Both the position numbers and the translations under genes were made by a program. DNA of 21,866 nt from contig CAJULJ010000044.1 of assembly GCA_910587395.1 (NCBI GenBank), forward strand, positions 1 to 21,866, in the 5' to 3' direction. Within the stretch, counting starts at the first letter, position 1; each line of letters begins with the position of its first letter. The notes under the pieces are model-generated. The model was not told where the DNA came from. It made no database searches and saw only the letters and a list, made by a program, of their open reading frames with translations. Shown one piece after another: positions 1-7,734 of the stretch. Source of the stretch: an uncultured Oscillospiraceae bacterium. Its GTDB lineage: Bacteria > Bacillota > Clostridia > Oscillospirales > Oscillospiraceae.

Positions 1-1877
1 TTGAGATCGCGGTGAAGGAGGGCGGGGCCAGGTCCATCATGTCCTCCTACAACCGCATCAACGGCGTGTACGCCAACGAGAATCCGCACCTGCTCCAGGA
101 AATCCTCCGGGACGAGTGGGGCTTTGACGGCTTTGTGGTGTCCGATTGGGGCGCTTCCAACGACCATGTGGAGGGCGTCCGGGCGGGCGCCCACCTGGAG
201 ATGCCCACCACCGGCGGCGACTCCGATCTGGAGCTGGTGGAAGCGGTCAAGTCCGGCAAGCTCAGCGAGGAGCTGCTGGATCAGCGGGTGGATGAGCTGC
301 TGGATGTGATTCTGTCCACCACAAAGGCGGTGGCCCCCTTGAAGGGCAAGCCCTTCGACATCGAGAAGCACCACGCCATGGCGGCGAAGGCCTCCGAGCA
401 GTCCATCGTGCTGCTGAAGAACGAGAACGGTATTCTCCCCTTGAAAAAGGGCGCCAAGGTTGCCGTCATCGGCGAGTTCGCCCAGAGGGCGCGCTATCAG
501 GGCGCCGGCTCCTCCGTGGTCAACCCCACCAAGCTGGACAATGCCATGGATGTCATCAAAAACTTTGACCTGGATGTGGCGGGCTTTGAGGCGGGCTATC
601 CCCGCTCCGGCAAGGGAGACCCGGCCATGCAGGCCAAGGCCGTGGAGCTGGCGAAACAGGCGGATATCGTCCTGCTCTACATCGGATTGGACGAGATCAG
701 CGAGTCCGAGGGCCTGGACCGGGCCCACATGCGGCTCCCTCAGAGCCAGGTGGATCTGATCGAGGCCGTGGCGGCGGTCAATCCCAATGTGGTGGCTGTC
801 ATGTCCGCCGGTTCCGCCGTGGAGATGCCCTGGCTTCCCAGGGTCAAGGCCCTGATTCACGGCTACCTGTGCGGTCAGGCGGGGGCTTCCTCCGTGCTGA
901 AGGCCGTTATGGGTGAGGTGAATCCCTCCGGCAAGCTGGCGGAGACCTACCCCGTCAAATACGAGGACGTGTCCTCCGCGCCCTACTTCCCCGCCAAAGA
1001 GCGCACCGCCGAATACCGCGAGAGCCTCTATGTGGGTTATCGGTACTTCGAGACCGCCAAGGTCCCCGTTCTATTCCCCTTCGGATTCGGCCTGAGCTAT
1101 ACCACCTTCGAGTATTCTGATCTGACCGTCACCGACAAAGAGGCCGCCTTCACCCTCAAGAATACCGGTAAAATGGACGGCGCGGAGGTGGCCCAGCTGT
1201 ACGTGTCCAAAACGGACGGCGAGGTGTTCCGCCCCGCCAAGGAGCTCAAGGGCTTCCGGAAGGTGTTCCTCAAGGCGGGCGAGTCCAAAAAGGTGACCAT
1301 CAGGCTGGACGACAAGGCGTTCCGCTACTTCAACGTGGACACCAACCAATTTGAGATTGAGGGCGGCGAGTGGAGCATCCTCATCGGCGCGTCCGCGGCG
1401 GACATCAAGCTGTCCGGCGCCGTGACGGTAAAGGGTACCGAGGCCGCCAGCCCCTATGATAAGGTCAGGTTTGCCAAGTATTTTTCCGGCGACATCAAGA
1501 GCATCTCTGACGCGGAGTTTGAGGCTCTGCTGGGCCGTCCTATCCCCGACGGCCACTGGAGCGGCACGCTGGACATGAACGACGCCATCTGCCAGCTCTA
1601 CTACGCCAAGAGCGGTCTGGCCCGGTTTGTGTACAGGATCATGACCAACATGCTCAACAAGAGCATCGAAAAGGGTGAGCCGGATTTGAACATCACCTTC
1701 ATCTACAACATGCCCTTCCGAGGCATTGCCAAGATGGCGGGGGGCATGTGCACCATGGAGATGGCCGAGGGCATTCTCACCATCTGCAACGGCCATTTCT
1801 TCAAGGGTCTGGGCCGGGTGATCGGCGGCTTCTTCCGCTCCGGGAAAAAACGCAAGGCGGCCATCGCCATTCATTAA
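1..1877 (+). CDS. Glycoside hydrolase family 3 (beta-glucosidase-like), 5' end cut off by the window
   Basis: The reading frame is open to the window edge, so the N-terminal half of the barrel is missing. Numbering from the GTG at 12, the end of the GH3 N-terminal domain carries the nucleophile motif VVSDWG with Asp45. The GH3 C-terminal domain follows (about 125-345), with the ESEG motif (Glu231/Glu233) that usually supplies the acid/base, and then a fibronectin III-like domain (about 375-472). Family knowledge: these enzymes release terminal beta-linked sugars, usually glucose, from oligosaccharides; the exact substrate cannot be read here. An extra tail of about 140 residues (480-621) lies beyond the Fn3-like domain and ends in a hydrophobic/glycine-rich stretch and a basic GKKRK patch. 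No signal peptide can be judged. The GtrA-like gene follows after 12 bases and probably shares the transcript. Confidence 0.93.
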   Translation, partial: EIAVKEGGARSIMSSYNRINGVYANENPHLLQEILRDEWGFDGFVVSDWGASNDHVEGVRAGAHLEMPTTGGDSDLELVEAVKSGKLSEELLDQRVDELLDVILSTTKAVAPLKGKPFDIEKHHAMAAKASEQSIVLLKNENGILPLKKGAKVAVIGEFAQRARYQGAGSSVVNPTKLDNAMDVIKNFDLDVAGFEAGYPRSGKGDPAMQAKAVELAKQADIVLLYIGLDEISESEGLDRAHMRLPQSQVDLIEAVAAVNPNVVAVMSAGSAVEMPWLPRVKALIHGYLCGQAGASSVLKAVMGEVNPSGKLAETYPVKYEDVSSAPYFPAKERTAEYRESLYVGYRYFETAKVPVLFPFGFGLSYTTFEYSDLTVTDKEAAFTLKNTGKMDGAEVAQLYVSKTDGEVFRPAKELKGFRKVFLKAGESKKVTIRLDDKAFRYFNVDTNQFEIEGGEWSILIGASAADIKLSGAVTVKGTEAASPYDKVRFAKYFSGDIKSISDAEFEALLGRPIPDGHWSGTLDMNDAICQLYYAKSGLARFVYRIMTNMLNKSIEKGEPDLNITFIYNMPFRGIAKMAGGMCTMEMAEGILTICNGHFFKGLGRVIGGFFRSGKKRKAAIAIH

Positions 1878-1889
1878 GGAGGAGATACG

Positions 1890-2468
1890 ATGAGTTTCGC
1901 GGAAAAGCACCCAAAATTGATGGAATGGGTCCGAAAAGGCGGCCTGTTCCTCCTGTTCAGCTATTTTGTCACCTTTCTCAAGGCGCTGCTGCTGATGTTC
2001 CTGCCCGACCTGTTCCGGGGCATGGTGGGCAACGCCGAGTGGCTGTGGCCTAACATTCCCGTGAACTTCCTGGGCGTTGACTTCAATCTGGCTGTGATCG
2101 GCAACGCGCTGGAGGAGGTGGACGGCGTGGTCACCGGCGGCCTGGCCTTTACCATAGCGAATCTGGTGACCATCTGCTTTGGCGAGTGCGTCAATTTCCC
2201 GCTTCAGCGCAACGTGACCTTCAAGAGCCACGGCCCGCTGGGCATTCAGATTGCCGCCCACGGCATCGCCACCATCGGGGTGTTCCTGGTGATGAACCTG
2301 TTCACCTGCGTGTGGAACCCCGTTACCAACGCGCTGATCAGCAACGCGGCGCTGCGCAACACCCTCCAGAGCATTGTCACCGCAGTCGTGACCGGCGGCG
2401 TGGCTATGGTCATCATCTTCGCCGTGGACAACAAGATCTTTGCGCCTGATTTTGGAAAAAAGAAATAG
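1890..2468 (+). CDS. GtrA-like integral membrane protein
   Basis: The product is 192 residues with about four hydrophobic helices (near 17-40, 80-100, 118-140, 158-180). It contains the motif NFPLQRNVTF (102-111), which resembles the aromatic/Asn-Arg-Trp-x-Phe signature of GtrA-like proteins. Family knowledge: GtrA-like proteins are small membrane proteins thought to help move undecaprenyl-linked sugars or to assist cell-surface glycan synthesis. The start is an ATG with AAGGAGG overlapping the stop codon of the GH3 gene, so translation is probably coupled. A strong hairpin terminator follows directly. Pairing with a GH3 gene suggests a shared role in glycan handling, but this is inference. 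Confidence 0.75.
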   Translation: MSFAEKHPKLMEWVRKGGLFLLFSYFVTFLKALLLMFLPDLFRGMVGNAEWLWPNIPVNFLGVDFNLAVIGNALEEVDGVVTGGLAFTIANLVTICFGECVNFPLQRNVTFKSHGPLGIQIAAHGIATIGVFLVMNLFTCVWNPVTNALISNAALRNTLQSIVTAVVTGGVAMVIIFAVDNKIFAPDFGKKK

Positions 2469-2476
2469 AAAAGAAG

Positions 2477-2513
2477 AAAAACACCCCGCCGGAGCCTCCG
2501 GCGGGGTGTTTTT
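2477..2513 (+). terminator. Rho-independent terminator after the GtrA-like gene
   Basis: A perfect 13-bp GC-rich stem (2481-2493 with 2497-2509) has a 3-base loop and is flanked by an A run on the left and a T run on the right. It starts within 10 bases of the stop codon of the upstream gene. The symmetric flanks could also work on the other strand. Confidence 0.92.
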
Positions 2514-2560
2514 GCTGCGGCTCGGATGGAGGCGGGGGCGGAGAGGCTGTGCCCTTTGGG

Positions 2561-2597
2561 AAAAATGCGGCGCGGGAGTGGTAGTCCCGCGCCGCAG
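2561..2597 (-). terminator. Rho-independent terminator after the PepSY gene
   Basis: A 12-bp perfect stem (2566-2577 with 2585-2596) has a 7-base loop. Read on the minus strand it is followed by five T residues, and it lies 16 bases past the stop codon of the PepSY protein gene. Confidence 0.9.
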
Positions 2598-2612
2598 CAT
2601 TGGGTTTGCCGC

Positions 2613-3710
2613 TTAATCCGTGTCCTGCTCGAAGCTCAAAATGGTCCCGGTGGAGGCATCAATTTCGTATTCGTACTCGGTCCGGCTCTGCCGGAACTCG
2701 ATCTCATATACCATTTTTCCATGCTCCCGGTCCATGCCGGCCTTGGTGAAGGTGGTCTCAGAGGCGGACAGGCCCGCGTGCTCCAGGGCAATGGCCTTGG
2801 CCTGCTCCGTGCTGATGTACACAGGCGCGGAGGGCTCGGCGGCGGCCGGAGCACTGGGCGCGGGCCGCCTGCCCTCGGAAGCCCCCTCACGCTCATAGCT
2901 CAGGATGCTGCCGGTGGAGGCGTCGATTTCGTATTCGTACTTGGTCCGGCCCTGCCGGAACTCGATCTCATATACCATTTTTCCATGCTCCCGGTCCATG
3001 CCGGCCTTGGTGAAGGTGGCCTCAGAGGCGGACAGGCCCGCATGCTCCAGGGCGATGGCCTTGGCGCGGTCCACGCCGATGTACATGGATGCGGACTGGC
3101 TGGGAACAGGGGCCGGAGTGCCCGCCGGGGGCCGGCTGGCGGCGGGGGTGCTGCTCTGGGCGGGCATAGACGGATTGGAGGGCTGGGGCGTGGCCTGCCC
3201 GGCGGGGGCGCTTTCCGGCGCTGGGGAATCGGACGCTCCGGCGCTGGGGGGAATGATGGACTCCTTGACCATGCTGCGCACTTCCCCGGTGTTGGCGTTG
3301 AGCTTGTACTCATACCGGGCCGTTTCGGTGCGGAAGCGGAACTCGTACACCCAGATGCCGTTGTCCTCCGCCAGGGCCTCCCGGCTGACGTTGGCCTCGT
3401 CCTCGGCCACGCCCGCGTCCGCCAGGGCCAGTTCCCGGGCTGCGTCGATGGTCAGATAGGGGACGATTCCCACCAGCTCCTGGGTGGGGGCGCCGGTCTC
3501 GTCGGGGAGCAGGGACTCGCTTGGGGGAACGGATTCCGAAACGGCCTCACTCTGGGACGGAGGGGCGTCCGCGCCGGGATTCCGCAGAGAGTAAACGGCG
3601 TATATGATGATGGCCACCAGGGTTGCCGCCGCCACCAGGGAGCAGAGAATGGTGAGGCGGGCTTTCTGGGGTGTTTCAAACAGGGATTTGAACTGATTCT
3701 GATCTAACAT
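2613..3710 (-). CDS. Membrane-anchored protein with three PepSY repeats
   Basis: The product is 365 residues. A short cytoplasmic N-terminus is followed by one transmembrane segment (about 18-40). The rest is probably outside the cell: a Ser/Pro-rich stretch, PepSY repeat 1 (about 80-155), a long Pro/Ala/Ser linker, PepSY repeat 2, a second linker, and PepSY repeat 3 at the C-terminus. Repeats 2 and 3 are almost identical (AKAIALEHAGLSASE, then KAGMDREHGKMVYEIEFRQ), while repeat 1 is clearly diverged. Family knowledge: PepSY domains occur as inhibitory or regulatory domains of peptidases and in surface proteins of Firmicutes; the partner here is unknown. I chose the ATG at 3710 because AAGGAG lies 8 bases upstream of it. 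A longer reading from a GTG at 3719 would overlap that site. A -10 extended promoter lies upstream and a terminator follows. Confidence 0.85.
   Translation of the reverse strand: MLDQNQFKSLFETPQKARLTILCSLVAAATLVAIIIYAVYSLRNPGADAPPSQSEAVSESVPPSESLLPDETGAPTQELVGIVPYLTIDAARELALADAGVAEDEANVSREALAEDNGIWVYEFRFRTETARYEYKLNANTGEVRSMVKESIIPPSAGASDSPAPESAPAGQATPQPSNPSMPAQSSTPAASRPPAGTPAPVPSQSASMYIGVDRAKAIALEHAGLSASEATFTKAGMDREHGKMVYEIEFRQGRTKYEYEIDASTGSILSYEREGASEGRRPAPSAPAAAEPSAPVYISTEQAKAIALEHAGLSASETTFTKAGMDREHGKMVYEIEFRQSRTEYEYEIDASTGTILSFEQDTD
2647..3084 (-). repeat. Recent tandem duplication encoding PepSY repeats 2 and 3
   Basis: The segment 2647-2820 matches 2911-3084 with a period of exactly 264 bases (88 codons). 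I count 13 differences in 174 positions, most of them at third codon positions. The linkers between the repeats do not align, so only the domain itself is conserved. The first PepSY repeat (roughly 3280-3450) is much more diverged. Confidence 0.9.
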
Positions 3711-3746
3711 GACGGCCACTCCTTACCGCAATGGAATGCTACTGGT

Positions 3747-3755
3747 ATTATAGCA
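3747..3755 (-). promoter_or_regulatory. Extended -10 promoter for the PepSY gene
   Basis: On the minus strand 3755-3747 reads TGCTATAAT, a perfect extended -10 element (TGnTATAAT), 37 bases upstream of the ATG. No good -35 is present, as is usual for extended -10 promoters. Confidence 0.6.
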
Positions 3756-3809
3756 GGCCGGAGCAAAAAAAGATAGCCCAAATTATGGCGGGCAAAGGGC
3801 GCTGAAGTG

Positions 3810-3838
3810 TTGACAAAAGCCCTGCCGTCGGGTAAACT
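3810..3838 (+). promoter_or_regulatory. Sigma-A type promoter of the SDR gene
   Basis: TTGACA (3810-3815) and TAAACT (3833-3838) are separated by 17 bases. They lie about 70 bases upstream of the SDR start and face away from the PepSY promoter. Confidence 0.65.
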
Positions 3839-3907
3839 TTACCATAGTTCGTATCATTGAAGCACGCGTTTATGCTCAAAATTCAACAAGAAAAAGGGGT
3901 TTTCATC

Positions 3908-4645
3908 ATGCTGAAAAACAAAACCGCCGTCGTTACCGGCGGTACCCGCGGCATCGGCTTTGCCATCGTCAAAACCTATCTGGACAACGGAGCCAACGTA
4001 GTGGTGGCCGGTTCCCGCCAGGAGACGGTGGACAAGGCCCTGGCCAGGCTCACCGAGTACGGCGGCCGGGTGATGGGCATCTGCCCCGACCTGTGCGACC
4101 CGGAGGCGGTGGGCGCCGCCTTTGCCGCCGCCAAGGAGAAGTTCGGCAGCCTGGACATCCTGGTGAACAACGCGGGCGTTTCCTCCCGCGCCAGCCTGTA
4201 TGACTACACTGTGGAGGAGTTCGGCAAGATTTTCGACCTGAACGTAAAGGCGGTCTTTGTGTGCGCCCAGGCGGCGGCCCGGATCATGAAGGAGCAGGGC
4301 GGCGGCGTGATCATCAACACCAGCTCCATGGTGTCCGAGTTCGGCCAGCCCTCGGGCAGCGGCTATCCCGCCTCCAAGTTCGCCGTCAACGGCCTGACCA
4401 GGTCCTGGGCCCGAGAGCTGGCCAAGGACCAGATCCGCGTCAACGCCGTGGCCCCCGGCGTCACCGCCACCGACATGGTGGCCGCGCTGCCCAAGGAGAT
4501 GGTGGAGCGCATCTCCGCCGGGATTCCCCTGGGCCGGGTGGGCACGCCGGAGGACGTGGCAAACGCGTTTCTGTATCTGGCCAGCGACCAGGCGTCCTAC
4601 GTCACCGGCGCCGTGCTGAAGGTGGACGGCGCGGCCATGACCTGA
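3908..4645 (+). CDS. Short-chain dehydrogenase/reductase (FabG-like, NAD(P)H-dependent)
   Basis: The product is 245 residues, the usual length of classical SDR enzymes such as FabG. The cofactor motif TGGTRGIG is at 10-17, NNAG at 87-90, and the active site is Asn112, Ser140, Tyr153 and Lys157 (YPASK). The C-terminal VTGAVLKVDGA motif is also typical. Arg37 after the second strand suggests NADP(H) rather than NAD(H); this is inference. Classical SDRs reduce a ketone or oxidise an alcohol, but the substrate cannot be told from sequence and no pathway gene stands next to it, so I do not assign fabG. The ATG at 3908 follows AAGGGG at a fitting distance and starts exactly where family members do. 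Earlier in-frame TTG and ATG codons lack a ribosome binding site. Confidence 0.92.
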   Translation: MLKNKTAVVTGGTRGIGFAIVKTYLDNGANVVVAGSRQETVDKALARLTEYGGRVMGICPDLCDPEAVGAAFAAAKEKFGSLDILVNNAGVSSRASLYDYTVEEFGKIFDLNVKAVFVCAQAAARIMKEQGGGVIINTSSMVSEFGQPSGSGYPASKFAVNGLTRSWARELAKDQIRVNAVAPGVTATDMVAALPKEMVERISAGIPLGRVGTPEDVANAFLYLASDQASYVTGAVLKVDGAAMT

Positions 4646-4687
4646 ACCATGTAAAAACCCTGCGGAGGGGCGCTGAGATGAGAATCG

Positions 4688-4722
4688 CTCTGTAGGGGCG
4701 CATATCATGCGCCCCTACAGAG
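4688..4722. repeat. Perfect 16-bp palindromic hairpin, probable dispersed intergenic element
   Basis: Arms 4688-4703 and 4707-4722 are perfectly complementary around a 3-base loop; the core is GTAGGGGCG with its complement. It lies 42 bases after the SDR stop. Only three T residues follow, so it is a weak terminator at best. Hairpins with a GTAGGGGC/GCCCCTAC core are, from memory, frequent between genes in related genomes. The remaining 4723-4910 holds no gene I can see. Confidence 0.55.
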
Positions 4723-4910
4723 TTTCCTGAAAGCGGCTCCTTTGAGACCGCGGGGCTTTTCACAAGAAGATTTTTCGCAAATGCCCAGGAAATGCTTGCT
4801 TTTTTGGGGTAAAGCGAGTAAGCTTATGAAGGCAGGAGCCCCTATCCGTCCTGGTGCGTGAAAACGGCCGGACGATCCTGCCGCACACATAACAAAAGGA
4901 GAGAAAGAGC

Positions 4911-6026
4911 ATGAAAAAACGTTTCCTGGCAATCACCCTGGCGCTGGCCCTGTGCATGGGGCTGGCCATTCCGGCTTTCGCGGCGGATGAGCCGGAGGCA
5001 AAGCCCGTGACGGTGGACGGCATTACCCTCAGCGATGTGGTCATCACCGACAAGTACGAGACCTTCCCCGCCGAAACCTTCGATTTCCCTGAGGGCTTCT
5101 ACAATATGGGAATGATCGGCTTCCTCCGCGAGGAAACGGAAGAGTATGGATACGAAACCTTCGGCACCTACATTGTCCCTGATGACGCCGTTATCACCTT
5201 TGACCTGACGAAGGACAGCGACGCGGTTGTGAACGGCTATACCCTCAAGGAGACCGAGGATTCATCGGCGTCGGGCAACTGCTATGATGCGGCCTATACC
5301 GGCGGCATATTGCCCGAGAACCCGGAGGAGAGCATCACCTTGACCAAGAGCCAGCTTGACGGCGAGCTTCAGGAGTTCATTCCGGAGTATGACCTGCTGG
5401 TCTGCCGTGTGGGCGAGGGCGACTGGGTCTTTGTCATGTTTGAGAGCAAGGCTGCCGCCCTTGTTGGCGGAGATGACCCCGCTCCCGCCTTCACCGATGT
5501 GGATGAGGATGCGTACTACGCCGCTCCCGTGGCCTGGGCCGTAGAGAATAAGGTCACCAACGGCGCCACCGAGACCACCTTCGAGCCGGAGACCACCTGC
5601 ACCCAGGTGCAGATCCTGACCTTCCTGTACCGCGCCGCTGATGAGCCCGAGACCGAGGCTGAGCTGCCTGTGGACATCGAGGGCAAGAACGTGGATTACG
5701 CCAAGGGCGCTCTGTGCTGGGCTGCCGAGAAGGGCATGATCGACGAGACCTTCGACGTGGCGGCGGACTGCACCCGCGCCGACGCCGTGAGCTTCATCTG
5801 GCAGGCCTTCGACAAGCCCGAGGCTGACAAGAGCGAGTTCAAGGATGTGGACGCTGAGGCCGCCTACGCCGCCGCCGTGGACTGGGCGGTGGCCAACGGC
5901 ATCACCAACGGCACCGACATGGAGGCCGGCGAGTTCAGCCCCGATGTGATCTGCACCCGGGGCCAGATCGTTACCTTCCTGCACCGCGCCTATGTGGAAG
6001 AGGCCCGGCTGACTGTGGAGAAGTAA
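4911..6026 (+). CDS. Secreted S-layer homology (SLH) domain protein
   Basis: The product is 371 residues. Residues 1-24 are a clear signal peptide (Lys-Lys-Arg, hydrophobic core, AFA cleavage site). A region of about 165 residues (26-190), rich in Asp/Glu/Tyr, matches no family I recognise. Three SLH repeats follow: about 193-242 (FTDVDEDAYY start), 252-300 and 309-362 (FKDVDAEAAY start). Each carries a Cys-Thr turn: C230 TQ, C287 TRA, C348 TRG. Family knowledge: SLH triplets bind pyruvylated secondary cell-wall polymers and hold proteins on the cell surface. The ATG follows AAAGGAG. The gene stands alone, with a terminator 25 bases after the stop. A surface protein of unknown binding or structural role is the safest call. 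Confidence 0.9.
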   Translation: MKKRFLAITLALALCMGLAIPAFAADEPEAKPVTVDGITLSDVVITDKYETFPAETFDFPEGFYNMGMIGFLREETEEYGYETFGTYIVPDDAVITFDLTKDSDAVVNGYTLKETEDSSASGNCYDAAYTGGILPENPEESITLTKSQLDGELQEFIPEYDLLVCRVGEGDWVFVMFESKAAALVGGDDPAPAFTDVDEDAYYAAPVAWAVENKVTNGATETTFEPETTCTQVQILTFLYRAADEPETEAELPVDIEGKNVDYAKGALCWAAEKGMIDETFDVAADCTRADAVSFIWQAFDKPEADKSEFKDVDAEAAYAAAVDWAVANGITNGTDMEAGEFSPDVICTRGQIVTFLHRAYVEEARLTVEK

Positions 6027-6051
6027 TTTTAGCAGGCAAGCAGCGTAAAAC

Positions 6052-6082
6052 AAGCGCCCCCGCCGACGGCGGGGGCGCTTTC
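6052..6082 (+). terminator. Rho-independent terminator after the SLH gene
   Basis: A perfect 12-bp stem (6053-6064 with 6068-6079) of mostly G/C has a 3-base loop and a short T tail. The following 6083-6229 holds no gene. Confidence 0.8.
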
Positions 6083-6229
6083 GCGTTACGGCAGGCCGGG
6101 CAGGAGCGTGAGGACGGTGACCTCGCCGGTGCCGTTTGCCTTCTTTGTTTTTCTGCCGCAGATGGGATACCGGACGTTCCGGGTTCGGATGCTTGTTCGC
6201 GGCTGCCGCAATACCCCTTATAAGCCACC

Positions 6230-6886
6230 TCATACGTCCTTTGCGCCGTAAAAGTGCCGGGACAGCAGGAAGGATACCGCCAGCAGGGCCAGCCCCGCCA
6301 CCGCCGCGATCGCGGGAATGGCGGCGGCCTGCGCCGGGGTGGGCTCGGCAAGCTCCAGGGATTTGAGCCATTCCAGCCCGCCCAGGGGAAACAGGGCCGC
6401 GACGACCAGCAGAAGGATTCCGCCCATGATGCCGAAGAACATCATCCGGGCCCGCTCCGGGCCGAACTTGTACAGGAAGGGCAGCATGATGGCGTTTACC
6501 AGCACGGACATCAGGCCCATCACCGAACAGCTCACCAGAAATTCCACAGGCTCCTCCACCCGTCCGGCGGCATACAGCATCACGCCGAGAATGGACGTCA
6601 GGCCCACGCTGAGCAGGCACAGGAGCAGGACGCAGAGATACCGGGCGGCTACCGTTTTCGTGCGGCCCACCGGCAGGGCCAGACCGTAGGTGTCCCACTT
6701 GGCCTGCTTGTCGTAGGCAAACACATTCATGGGAAGCATCACGACCATGACGACCAACAGCACGCCGACGATGTCCGCCGACCACACCCCGGTAAAAGCG
6801 ATGCCCACGTATACTATCAGCATAAACAGGTAGGAGCGCAGAGTCTTGCGCAGGATGAGAAGATCCTTCAAAATCAGCCCGGTCAT
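6230..6886 (-). CDS. ABC-2 type transporter permease (ABC2_membrane_5-like)
   Basis: The product is 218 residues with about six hydrophobic helices. The N-terminal MTGLILKDLLILRK and the loop KWDTYGLALPVGRTKTVAARYL are typical of the small permeases paired with BcrA/YtrB-like ATPases. The ATG at 6884-6886 overlaps the TGA of the ATPase gene as ATGA, which means translational coupling. A much longer open frame on the same strand starts at 7444, but its first part is only a shadow of the ATPase gene. Together with the ATPase it should form a membrane exporter, perhaps for an antimicrobial peptide or a lipid-like compound; the cargo is not visible. Confidence 0.9.
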   Translation of the reverse strand: MTGLILKDLLILRKTLRSYLFMLIVYVGIAFTGVWSADIVGVLLVVMVVMLPMNVFAYDKQAKWDTYGLALPVGRTKTVAARYLCVLLLCLLSVGLTSILGVMLYAAGRVEEPVEFLVSCSVMGLMSVLVNAIMLPFLYKFGPERARMMFFGIMGGILLLVVAALFPLGGLEWLKSLELAEPTPAQAAAIPAIAAVAGLALLAVSFLLSRHFYGAKDV

Positions 6887-7731
6887 GCTTTCTCCCCCTT
6901 TACTACGAATACCATCAATTCGTCCAGCGTCACCGGCTCCACCGTCAGGCGGGGATGGAGCCGTTTGAAGTCGCTCCTGCGCCGGATCAGGGCCTCGGTG
7001 GAATACTGGCTCTTCCGGGTGGCCACCACATAGCCCCGGTCCACCTGTTCCAGCTCCTCCCGGGCGCACACCAGCCGCCCATAGCTCTCCAGCAGGCGGT
7101 CCTTCTCGTCGCACAGCAGCAGCTTTCCCTGGTGGAGGTAGGCGATGTAGTCCGCCACCTTTTCCAGATCGGAGGTGATGTGGCTGGAGATCAGGATGGC
7201 GTGGTCCTCGTCGGACACGAAGGCCAAAAATTCGTCCAGGATCTCGTCCCGGACCACCGGGTCCAGCCCCGCCGTGGCCTCGTCCAGCAGCAGCAGCCGG
7301 GGCCGGTGGGCCAGGGCCGCCGCCAGGGACAGCTTCATCCGCATCCCCCGGGACAGCTCCTTGATGTTTTTCGCCCCGGACAGGCCGAACTTGTCCAGAT
7401 AGTCCCGGTACAGCCCCTTGTCCCAGGTCTTGAACACCCGGCACAGCACCGTCTCCACGTCCCGCACCCGCAGGTACTCGGAGAAGAAGCAGTCGTCCAG
7501 CACCATTCCGATATCCTCTTTGGCGCGGTCCGGATCGGCGCCCAGCAGGACGGCCGTTCCGGCGGTGGGCTTGACGATGCCCAGCATGGACTTGATCAGG
7601 GTGGTCTTGCCCGCCCCGTTCTCCCCAATCAGGCCCATGATGGAGCCGCCGGGGACCTTGAGGTCGATGGGCCCCAGGGTGAAGGTCTTGTATTCTTTGA
7701 CAAGACCCTTGATCTCAATACAATTAGTCAT
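6883..7731 (-). CDS. ABC transporter ATP-binding protein (BcrA/YtrB type)
   Basis: The product is 282 residues. Walker A GENGAGKTT is at 36-44, the signature LSRGM at 126-130, Walker B LLLLDE at 146-151, the D-loop AGLDP just after it, and the H-loop in SSHIT. The 80-residue C-terminal extension after the nucleotide-binding domain is usual in exporters of this group. The enzyme hydrolyses ATP on the inner face of the membrane to drive the permease encoded next. The start lies 3 bases after the stop of the GntR gene, with a GAGGA ribosome binding site inside the end of that gene. The order GntR-ATPase-permease matches YtrA-type operons, which usually respond to cell-wall-active compounds. Confidence 0.95.
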   Translation of the reverse strand: MTNCIEIKGLVKEYKTFTLGPIDLKVPGGSIMGLIGENGAGKTTLIKSMLGIVKPTAGTAVLLGADPDRAKEDIGMVLDDCFFSEYLRVRDVETVLCRVFKTWDKGLYRDYLDKFGLSGAKNIKELSRGMRMKLSLAAALAHRPRLLLLDEATAGLDPVVRDEILDEFLAFVSDEDHAILISSHITSDLEKVADYIAYLHQGKLLLCDEKDRLLESYGRLVCAREELEQVDRGYVVATRKSQYSTEALIRRRSDFKRLHPRLTVEPVTLDELMVFVVKGEKA

Positions 7732-7734
7732 AAG

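Noticed and set aside
1071..2600. Minus-strand open frame of 509 codons antisense to GH3 and GtrA-like genes
   Set aside because: His/Gln-rich shadow product that passes through two terminators.
2526..3707. Plus-strand open frame of 393 codons opposite the PepSY gene
   Set aside because: Glycine-rich repeat product that only mirrors the PepSY duplication; starts just after a terminator and has no ribosome binding site.
6083..6229. Short minus-strand coding-like tail (GRKTKKANGTGEVTVLTLLPGLP) before the SLH terminator
   Set aside because: About 24 codons with no start, no ribosome binding site and no family likeness; not enough to call a gene remnant.
5262..6785. Minus-strand open frame of 507 codons antisense to the SLH gene
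   Set aside because: Shadow frame crossing the terminator at 6052-6082 and the wrong frame of the permease gene; no ribosome binding site.
6887..7444. Upstream extension of the ABC permease frame
   Set aside because: Pro/Gly/Arg-rich shadow of the ATPase gene; the ATGA overlap at 6883-6886 gives the true start.
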